The translations under genes and the position numbers were made by a program. Source: Actinomycetota bacterium (GTDB lineage: Bacteria > Actinomycetota > Actinomycetes > S36-B12). Taken from it: 5,631 bases of DNA. Where the stretch lies: assembly GCA_003456155.1 (NCBI GenBank), contig DMPC01000184.1:1-5631 (forward strand), in the 5' to 3' direction. The notes beneath the pieces were generated by a model. It was not told where the DNA came from and searched no databases. It saw nothing but the letters and a program-made list of their open reading frames with translations. Every line of letters begins with the position of its first letter. The stretch's first letter is position 1. Below are positions 1-4,491 of this stretch, one piece after another.

Positions 1-615
1 GGCATCGACGTCGACAACGTCACGCACGTCGTGAACTACGAGTGCCCCGAGGACGAGAAGACGTACCTGCACCGCATTGGGCGCACAGGCCGCGCCGGCA
101 ACTCGGGAACGGCCGTGACCTTCGTCGACTGGGAGGACATCGCCCGCTGGCAGATGATCGACCGGGCGCTCAAGCTGCCGTTCAAGGACCCCATCGAGAC
201 GTACTCCACCAGCGATCACGTCTACACAGGCCTGAACATCCCCGCCGGCACCAAGGGCATGCTGCCCAAGGCCTCGCGCACCCGGGAGGGGCTCGCCGCA
301 GAGGCCGTCGAGGATCTCGGCGAGACCGGCAAGAAGCACAAGGACTCCGGATCCCGTTCGCGTGACGACCGAGGCGGTCGCGGCAGCGGGCGTGGCGGCT
401 CGTCGGGCAAGAGCGATCGTCCGTCCAAGCCCAAGGGCGACCGGGCATCGGGGTCGAAGGGCGACCGGGCATCGGGGTCGAAGGGCGACCGGGCATCCGA
501 GCCGAAGGGCGACCGGGCATCCGGATCCCAGACGTCCGGAGATGCGGATTCACCGCAGAAGCGACGGCAGCGCCGGCGGACACGCGGCGGAACTGCGGTC
601 ACTCCTGCGGAGTAG
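1..615 (+). CDS. rhlE: DEAD-box ATP-dependent RNA helicase, RhlE-like, C-terminal part (5' end outside window)
   Basis: Partial gene, open from base 1 in frame 1; 204 residues plus a TAG stop remain. The fragment opens within helicase motif V (GIDV, residues 1-4) and carries motif VI HRIGRTGR (24-31), so it is the end of the second RecA-like domain of a superfamily 2 RNA helicase. Such enzymes use ATP to unwind short RNA duplexes or remodel RNP in the cytoplasm (ribosome assembly, RNA decay, cold adaptation). After about residue 110 the protein becomes low-complexity: an RGG-type patch (DRGGRGSGRGG, 123-133), four KGDRASGS-like octapeptides (145-176) and a very basic end (KRRQRRRTRGG, 187-197), consistent with a disordered RNA-binding tail. 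The Q motif, DEAD box and motif I are outside the window. The 3' end overlaps the convergent parA-like gene by 17 bp. The DEAD-box family is certain; the RhlE assignment rests on resemblance of the post-motif-VI region (LKLPF, ETYSTS, GTKGMLP) to actinobacterial RhlE as I recall it. Confidence 0.9.
   Translation, partial: GIDVDNVTHVVNYECPEDEKTYLHRIGRTGRAGNSGTAVTFVDWEDIARWQMIDRALKLPFKDPIETYSTSDHVYTGLNIPAGTKGMLPKASRTREGLAAEAVEDLGETGKKHKDSGSRSRDDRGGRGSGRGGSSGKSDRPSKPKGDRASGSKGDRASGSKGDRASEPKGDRASGSQTSGDADSPQKRRQRRRTRGGTAVTPAE
433..528 (+). repeat. Four tandem 24-bp in-frame repeats in the helicase tail
   Basis: Four consecutive 24-bp units at 433-456, 457-480, 481-504 and 505-528. Units 1 and 2 are identical. 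Units 3 and 4 share the first 16 bases and diverge toward their 3' ends. They encode KGDRASGS, KGDRASGS, KGDRASEP and KGDRASGS. Because the unit is a multiple of three, changes in copy number keep the frame. The identity of the first two units suggests recent duplication by slippage or recombination. The peptide is charged, rich in Gly and Ser, and has no predicted fold. Confidence 0.95.
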
Positions 616-619
616 TCGC
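595..619. terminator. Possible hairpin spanning both convergent stop codons (weak terminator candidate)
   Basis: Bases 601-605 (ACTCC) pair perfectly with 609-613 (GGAGT) around a TGC loop. In the plus-strand RNA the stem extends, after one C/A mismatch (600/614), through two G-U wobbles (599/615, 598/616) and three Watson-Crick pairs (595-597 with 617-619). The helicase TAG (613-615) and the parA TGA (complement of 599-601) both lie within it. There is no U-tract on either side, so it is not a classical intrinsic terminator. It could slow polymerase or protect 3' ends, or it could be chance in GC-rich DNA. Confidence 0.25.
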
Positions 620-1372
620 CTCGATCTCCTTCGCAAGGGTTCGATACTCCCGCGCACCGCGTGAGGTACCCGCCGTGGCGAGGATGCTCCGCCCGGCCGC
701 CGGAGCCTCGGCGAAGCGGATGGACCTGCTGATCGGCGAGAACACCCGCACCCCATACCGGGGCCCGAGATCGGCCAGAACCGCACGGGCGTGCACCGTT
801 CGCCCGTCGTAGAGGGTGGGCACGACCCCGGCGATGCGCAGCTGCGGATTGGTCAGTCGCTGGACGTCCGCGATCGTCTCCATCAGCTGACCAACCCCGC
901 GATGCGAGAGCGTCTCGCACTGCAACGGGATGATCACCTCATCGGCGGCCGTGAGCGCGTTGATGGTGATGATTCCGAGCGAGGGAGAGCAGTCCAGCAG
1001 GATCCAGTCGTAGGAGTCGCGCACCGGGGCCAGGGCCTCGCGGACCACGAACTCCCGGCCCTGGACGAGTGCCAGGGCCCGGTCGGCCCCGGCAAGGTCG
1101 ATCGCCGCAGGCAGCAGATCCAGGCCGTCCGGAGTCACCGCGATGAGATCGGTCACCGGGATCGTCGGAGTGCGGGTCAGGAAGGCCAGGGCGCCCGTGC
1201 GGTCGAGATCCTCCGGATCAAGCCCCAGCGAGAACGTCGCGCAGGCCTGGGCATCGAGATCCACGATGAGCACGCGGTGCCCGCGCTCGACCAGGGCGGC
1301 ACCGACATTGACGACGGTCGTCGTCTTGGCCACGCCGCCCTTCTGGTTGGCGATCGCGAGGATCCGAGCCAT
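599..1372 (-). CDS. ParA/Soj-family (MinD/ParA superfamily) ATPase, no ParB partner visible
   Basis: A complete 257-residue protein, a usual length for small chromosomal ParA/Soj proteins. It has a deviant Walker A, KGGVAKTT (residues 11-18), with signature Lys11 and P-loop Lys16; a Walker A' VDLDAQ (37-42, Asp40); and a Walker B ILLDCSP (124-130, Asp127). These are the hallmarks of P-loop ATPases that dimerise on ATP and bind DNA or membrane non-specifically to position cargo such as chromosomes, plasmids or protein clusters. The N-terminus lacks the extra helix-turn-helix of type Ia plasmid ParA. No parB or gid genes adjoin it, so it is unlikely to be the oriC-proximal segregation ATPase. 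Pairing with an RhlE helicase recalls the M. tuberculosis rhlE (Rv3211)/Rv3213c region (from memory), which suggests a conserved actinobacterial orphan ParA of unknown cargo. The ATG at 1372 is chosen because the P-loop follows immediately. No clear Shine-Dalgarno precedes it, and a TATCGT box ends 6 nt upstream, so leaderless translation is plausible. Confidence 0.9.
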   Translation of the reverse strand: MARILAIANQKGGVAKTTTVVNVGAALVERGHRVLIVDLDAQACATFSLGLDPEDLDRTGALAFLTRTPTIPVTDLIAVTPDGLDLLPAAIDLAGADRALALVQGREFVVREALAPVRDSYDWILLDCSPSLGIITINALTAADEVIIPLQCETLSHRGVGQLMETIADVQRLTNPQLRIAGVVPTLYDGRTVHARAVLADLGPRYGVRVFSPISRSIRFAEAPAAGRSILATAGTSRGAREYRTLAKEIEATTPQE

Positions 1373-1378
1373 CGCCCG

Positions 1379-1384
1379 ACGATA
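1379..1384 (-). promoter_or_regulatory. Candidate -10 box (TATCGT) for leaderless parA-like transcript
   Basis: On the minus strand TATCGT fits the actinobacterial sigma-A TANNNT -10 pattern and is followed by six bases and then the ATG at 1372. That spacing would start the mRNA at or within a base of the start codon, as in leaderless actinobacterial genes. The absence of a convincing Shine-Dalgarno supports this reading. I see no good -35 hexamer 16-18 nt upstream, so the call is tentative. Confidence 0.35.
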
Positions 1385-1397
1385 GGCCTACGCTGGT

Positions 1398-1424
1398 TTG
1401 ACGCGCTGCTCAGGGGGGTATGAC
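1398..1424 (+). promoter_or_regulatory. Candidate promoter for the RsbW-like gene (TTGACG ... TATGAC)
   Basis: On the plus strand TTGACG (1398-1403) matches five of six bases of the sigma-70-type -35 consensus. A -10-like TATGAC (1419-1424) follows at a short 15-bp spacing; TGACAT (1421-1426) at 17 bp is a poorer match. A purine run AGGGGGG (1412-1418) lies between and could instead be a Shine-Dalgarno for a start near 1431. The region sits back to back with the putative parA -10, so the two divergent genes would share fewer than 60 bp of control DNA. Confidence 0.3.
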
Positions 1425-1445
1425 ATCGATGTGTCGAACGCGACG

Positions 1446-1850
1446 ATGAGGACTGCCGACTGGACCCTGCCGGAGGACCTCACGGCCGGGGCCTTCGCAC
1501 GCCGCTGCGTCCGGGAGTTCCTGAGTGCTCCCGAGACCCCCCGGGCACCCCAGACAGACGCCCTGGTGGACTCCGCCGAACTGGTGGCATCGGAGCTGGC
1601 GGTGAACGCCGTCCGCTACGGACGCCCCCCGGCGACCCTGGCGCTGCGTCGCCTGCCCGACAGGCTGCGCCTGGAGGTGACGAACGCTCCCGGATCCGGC
1701 GAGCCCGCCCTCGGGACCCTCGACGGCGACGCACCCGGAGGTCGCGGACTCGTGATCGTGAGTCGGGCCACGACCGACTGGGGTTGGCAGCGCGACGACC
1801 TGGGGCGGATCACCGTCTGGGCCGAGTTCTCGGCTGAGGTCTCCCCCTAA
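1446..1850 (+). CDS. RsbW-like HATPase_c anti-sigma factor/serine kinase-type protein with altered G1 box
   Basis: A small GHKL-fold ATPase of 134 residues from the ATG at 1446; the reading frame is open further upstream, with a GTG at 1431 (139 residues) and a TTG at 1398. Visible motifs are the N box SELAVNAVRYG (Glu50 and Asn54 counted from 1446), a G1-region VTNAPGSG (78-85) and a G2 box GGRGLVIV (98-105), ending in a strand typical of the fold (ITVWAEF). These single-domain proteins bind anti-sigma antagonists or sigma factors and phosphorylate STAS partners in partner-switching pathways; Streptomyces and relatives have dozens. The oddity is Asn80 where the family normally has the adenine-contacting Asp of the G1 box, so nucleotide binding or kinase activity may be changed or lost. 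No STAS, PP2C or sigma gene adjoins it, so its partner is unknown. It is divergent from parA and ends 9 bp before the convergent Nudix gene. The 1398 TTG start is less likely because it would translate through the promoter-like elements. Confidence 0.8.
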   Translation: MRTADWTLPEDLTAGAFARRCVREFLSAPETPRAPQTDALVDSAELVASELAVNAVRYGRPPATLALRRLPDRLRLEVTNAPGSGEPALGTLDGDAPGGRGLVIVSRATTDWGWQRDDLGRITVWAEFSAEVSP

Positions 1851-1859
1851 CCACCCGAC

Positions 1860-2279
1860 TCAGTCGAGCAGACTCCATCCCCGGAGCACCTCGACCAGGC
1901 CCGGGCTGGTGTCGAGAGCGGCGAGCTCCTCCGGGGCGAACCAGCCCACATCCCGAGCGTCGTCACCGGCCCGAGGCCGACCGGCGCCCCCCACGACCAT
2001 CAGGTAGTCATCGATCACGTAGATGCTGCCGTCCGGCGCATCCCGTCGGATGGCGCCGACATGACGGATCACCTCTCCCGACAGGCCCGTCTCCTCCAGC
2101 AGTTCCCGACACACGGCGTCCGTCAACTCCTCGCCCGGCTCCACCCGACCCCCCGGCAGCGACCACTGCCCCTGCGCCGGCGGGTTGGCGCGCTGGATGA
2201 GCAGCAGGCGCCCGTCGGCATCGAAGACGACGGCACCCACGCAGGGCACCTCGCACACCGGCTCCTGCGAATCGGTCAT
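1860..2279 (-). CDS. Nudix (MutT-like) hydrolase
   Basis: A 139-residue protein that is essentially one Nudix domain. A perfect Nudix box GX5EX7REUXEEXGU spans residues 44-66: Gly44, Glu50, then REL at 58-60, Glu62 and Glu63, and Gly65-Leu66; the REUXEE glutamates bind Mg2+ or Mn2+. It is preceded by the usual strand GAVVFDADGRLLLIQR (15-30) and LPGG. Such enzymes cleave nucleoside diphosphates linked to another group (oxidised NTPs, ADP-ribose, NDP-sugars, dinucleotides). The substrate cannot be read from the box; the CoA-pyrophosphatase signature of NUDT7/CoAse enzymes is not evident. The ATG at 2279 overlaps the TGA of the upstream acyl-CoA dehydrogenase (ATGA, 4 bp), so translation is probably coupled and the gene is the last of the ethylmalonyl-CoA operon. 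It stops 9 bp from the convergent RsbW-like gene, with no terminator hairpin visible in between. Confidence 0.92.
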   Translation of the reverse strand: MTDSQEPVCEVPCVGAVVFDADGRLLLIQRANPPAQGQWSLPGGRVEPGEELTDAVCRELLEETGLSGEVIRHVGAIRRDAPDGSIYVIDDYLMVVGGAGRPRAGDDARDVGWFAPEELAALDTSPGLVEVLRGWSLLD

Positions 2280-3481
2280 CCGCGGATCTTGTAGTCCTCG
2301 AGCAGGCGCCGGGCGATGATCATCCGCTGGATGTCCGCGGTGCCCTCGCCGATGAGCAGCATGGGAGCCTCGCGGTAGAGCCGCTCGATCTCGTACTCCT
2401 TGGAGTAGCCGTAGCCGCCGTGGATCCGGAAGGAGTCCTCGACGACCTCCTTGCAGTACTCGCTGGCAAGGTACTTGGCCATGCCGGCTTCCATGTCGTT
2501 TCGCTCGCCGGAGTCCTTCTTGCGGGCGGCCATGACCATCATCTGGTGGGACGCCTCGACCTTGACCGCCATGTCCGCGAGTCGGAAGGAGACGGCCTGG
2601 TGGTCGGCAATCGCCTTGCCGAACGTGACGCGCTGCTGCGCGTAAGCGACGCCGAGCTCGAAGGCCCGGATGGCCAAGCCGCAGGCCCGGGCTGCGACGT
2701 TCACGCGACCGACCTCGACTCCGTCCATCATCTGGTAGAAGCCCTTGCCGGGTTCACCGCCCAGGATGTCCGTGCCGGGCAGGCGCAGGTTGTCCATCAC
2801 CAGCTCGGTGGTGTCGACGCCCTTGTAGCCCATCTTCTCGATCTTGCCGGGGATGGTGAGGCCGGGGCGCACCTCGCCGAAGCCGGTGGGCTTCTCGATG
2901 AGGAAGGTCGTCATCTTCTTGTAGACGCTCGCGTCCTCGGGGGCCTCACCGGGAGTCAGGACCAGCACCGCGACGAGCGTCGATGACCCGCCGTTGGTGA
3001 GCCACATCTTCTGGCCGTTCAGGACATAGTCATCACCGTCACGGACCGCCTTGCTCGTGATCGCGGCGACGTCCGATCCGCAGCCGGGCTCGGACATGCT
3101 GAACGCGCCCCGCACCTCACCCGTGGCCATGCGCGGGAGGTACTTCGCCTTCTGCTCCTCCGTGCCGTGCTGGACGAGCATGTAGGAGACGATGAAGTGT
3201 GTGTTGATGACGCCGGACACGGGCATCCACCCGCGGGCGATCTCCTCGACCACGAGCGAGTACGTGAGCAGTGACTCCCCCAGGCCGCCGTACTCCTCGG
3301 GGATCATCAGCCCGAAGACACCCATCTCCTTCAGGCCGTCGACGATGGCCTGCGGGTACTCGTCCGCATGCTCGAGTTCGTTGGCCACCGGGATGATCTC
3401 GTTCTCGACGAAGTCATGGACGGCCTCGACGATCGCCTGCTGCTCCTCGGTCAGTCCCTCGGTCTGGGCGAGTCGTGCCAT
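2276..3481 (-). CDS. mcd: Acyl-CoA dehydrogenase, probably (2S)-methylsuccinyl-CoA dehydrogenase
   Basis: A complete 401-residue flavoprotein of the acyl-CoA dehydrogenase family. Signature 1 (MSEPGCGSD, residues 129-137) and the second signature region (IHGGYGYSKEYEIERLYRE, 353-371) are intact, and the catalytic base is Glu379 in IGEGTADIQ, the same place as in medium-chain acyl-CoA dehydrogenase. FAD-linked alpha,beta-dehydrogenation with electrons passed to ETF is the family reaction. In this operon the likely substrate is (2S)-methylsuccinyl-CoA, giving mesaconyl-CoA. The sequence closely resembles the dehydrogenase of the Streptomyces ccr-ecm cluster as I remember it (for example the LTEEQQ start, EYGGLGESLLTY and VEVGRVNVAARA). 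The ATG at 3481 follows a GGAGG site by 7 nt and begins 2 bp after the lyase stop, so the genes are cotranscribed. The proteobacterial Mcd is, as I recall, considerably longer through an N-terminal extension that is missing here. A generic short/branched-chain dehydrogenase is the alternative. Confidence 0.88.
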   Translation of the reverse strand: MARLAQTEGLTEEQQAIVEAVHDFVENEIIPVANELEHADEYPQAIVDGLKEMGVFGLMIPEEYGGLGESLLTYSLVVEEIARGWMPVSGVINTHFIVSYMLVQHGTEEQKAKYLPRMATGEVRGAFSMSEPGCGSDVAAITSKAVRDGDDYVLNGQKMWLTNGGSSTLVAVLVLTPGEAPEDASVYKKMTTFLIEKPTGFGEVRPGLTIPGKIEKMGYKGVDTTELVMDNLRLPGTDILGGEPGKGFYQMMDGVEVGRVNVAARACGLAIRAFELGVAYAQQRVTFGKAIADHQAVSFRLADMAVKVEASHQMMVMAARKKDSGERNDMEAGMAKYLASEYCKEVVEDSFRIHGGYGYSKEYEIERLYREAPMLLIGEGTADIQRMIIARRLLEDYKIRG

Positions 3482-3483
3482 GT

Positions 3484-4440
3484 CTAGGCCTCCGGCTTCT
3501 GGAACGTCTGCGTGCGGGACATGCCGGCGGCGCGCCCCTTGGATGCGACCACGAGGGCCATCTTGCGACTGGCTTCATCGATCATCTCGTCACCGAGCAT
3601 GACTGCACCCTTGGCGCCGCCCTCGGCCGACGTGTAGTAGTCGTAGGCATCAAGGATCAGCTCGGCATGGTCGTAGTCATCCTGCTTGGGGCTGAAGACC
3701 TCGTTCGCCGCGGCGATCTGATCCGGATGCAGAACCCACTTGCCATCGAACCCCAGCGCAGCGGAGCGGCCCGCGACCCGGTTGTAGCCCTCGATGTCCT
3801 TGATCGCCAGGTACGGCCCATCGATGGCCTGCTTGTCATACGCCCGAGCCGCCATCAGGATCCGCATCAGGATGTAGTGGTACGCATCCCCCGTGTCATA
3901 GCCCGGCGGCTGCTCCCCCACCACCAGCGACTTCATGTTGATGCTCGCCATGAAATCGGCAGGGCCGAAGATGATCGTCTCCACCCGAGGACTCGCCTGC
4001 GCGATCGCATCGACGTTGATCAGCCCCAGAGCGTTCTCGATCTGCGCCTCGATGCCGATCCGCCCGACCTCCAACCCGTTGGACTTCTCGATCTGCGTCA
4101 GCAGCAGATCCAGCGCCACCACCTGGTCAGCCGTCTGGACCTTCGGCAGCATGATGCAGTCGAGGTTCGCCCCCGCCCCCTCGACCACCTCGACCACGTC
4201 GGCGTACGTCCACTGAGTCGTCCAGTCATTGACCCGAACCACCCGAGTCTTGCCCTCGTAGCCACCCTCATTGAGCGCGGCCACGATGTTCTTGCGCGCA
4301 TCAGGCTTCGCGATCGGAGCCACGGCATCCTCGATGTCCATGAACACCTGATCAGCCGGCAGACCCTTCGCCTTCTCCAGCATCTTCGGACTCGAGCCGG
4401 GAACAGCGAGGTTGGAACGACGTGCGCGCTGCGGGGCCAT
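3484..4440 (-). CDS. mcl: L-malyl-CoA/beta-methylmalyl-CoA lyase (CitE-like, HpcH/HpaI superfamily)
   Basis: A complete 318-residue TIM-barrel lyase of the citrate-lyase-beta/malyl-CoA lyase family, of usual length. Recognisable elements are the N-terminal strand with the family's RSNLAVPGSSPKML (8-21), FMDIEDAVAP (33-42), the substrate-binding Arg in TRVVRVND (probably Arg69), the metal-binding Glu in AQIENALGL (Glu135) and Asp in FGPADFMAS (Asp162), and a C-terminal GFDGKWVLHPDQI (230-242) typical of the superfamily lid region. Family members cleave malyl-CoA to acetyl-CoA and glyoxylate, and beta-methylmalyl-CoA to propionyl-CoA and glyoxylate, with Mg2+ or Mn2+. Lying directly after ethylmalonyl-CoA mutase it is the lyase of the ethylmalonyl-CoA pathway, where both reactions are used. 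Isolated CitE or a malate/citramalyl-CoA-specific relative is less likely given the neighbours. The ATG at 4440 follows an AGGAGA site; the gap to the mutase is 51 bp and to the dehydrogenase 2 bp. Confidence 0.88.
   Translation of the reverse strand: MAPQRARRSNLAVPGSSPKMLEKAKGLPADQVFMDIEDAVAPIAKPDARKNIVAALNEGGYEGKTRVVRVNDWTTQWTYADVVEVVEGAGANLDCIMLPKVQTADQVVALDLLLTQIEKSNGLEVGRIGIEAQIENALGLINVDAIAQASPRVETIIFGPADFMASINMKSLVVGEQPPGYDTGDAYHYILMRILMAARAYDKQAIDGPYLAIKDIEGYNRVAGRSAALGFDGKWVLHPDQIAAANEVFSPKQDDYDHAELILDAYDYYTSAEGGAKGAVMLGDEMIDEASRKMALVVASKGRAAGMSRTQTFQKPEA
3489..3493 (-). promoter_or_regulatory. Shine-Dalgarno (GGAGG) for the acyl-CoA dehydrogenase
   Basis: The minus strand reads GGAGG seven bases before the ATG at 3481. 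The site lies inside the last codons of the upstream lyase gene, which fixes the dehydrogenase start and suggests the two are translated from one message. Confidence 0.75.
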
Positions 4441-4443
4441 GGT

Positions 4444-4449
4444 TCTCCT
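4444..4449 (-). promoter_or_regulatory. Shine-Dalgarno (AGGAGA) for the malyl-CoA lyase
   Basis: The minus strand reads AGGAGA three bases before the ATG at 4440 (AGGAG four bases before). It is the only strong ribosome-binding site in the 51-bp mutase-lyase gap (4441-4491) and supports this start. That gap shows no convincing promoter or terminator, only a CGTACG hexamer palindrome at 4467-4472. Confidence 0.65.
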
Positions 4450-4491
4450 GTTCGATTCGGTCAGGTCGTACGTTCGGGCGGATACGGGAGA

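Noticed and set aside
433..528. Possible CRISPR-like or regulatory direct repeats
   Set aside because: The units are contiguous with no spacers, are in frame, and encode an octapeptide inside the helicase, so they are a coding tandem repeat.
222..920. 232-codon minus-strand frame spanning the helicase tail and parA 3' end
   Set aside because: It overlaps two real genes and its Pro/Arg/Ser-rich repeats are only the reverse reading of the helicase tandem repeat.
791..1423. 210-codon open frame on the plus strand, antisense to the parA-like gene
   Set aside because: The minus-strand frame has full ParA motifs; the antisense product is His/Arg/Gly-rich low-information sequence typical of a shadow frame.
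1398..1445. TTG at 1398 as the true start of the RsbW-like protein
   Set aside because: The added residues are not family-like, and the TTG coincides with a -35-like TTGACG; the GTG at 1431 or ATG at 1446 fit better.
1851..1859. Possible bidirectional terminator between the RsbW-like and Nudix genes
   Set aside because: The gap is 9 bp and no stem of useful length is visible there or in the flanking coding ends.
2420..2986. 188-codon open frame on the plus strand, antisense to the acyl-CoA dehydrogenase
   Set aside because: It mirrors a strongly conserved gene in very GC-rich DNA, where antisense frames stay open by chance; its translation resembles no family I know and no ribosome-binding site stands out.
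4441..4491. Separate promoter or riboswitch (for example B12) between ecm and mcl
   Set aside because: The 51-bp gap is too short for a cobalamin riboswitch and shows no paired -35/-10 elements, only a Shine-Dalgarno and a 6-bp CGTACG palindrome.
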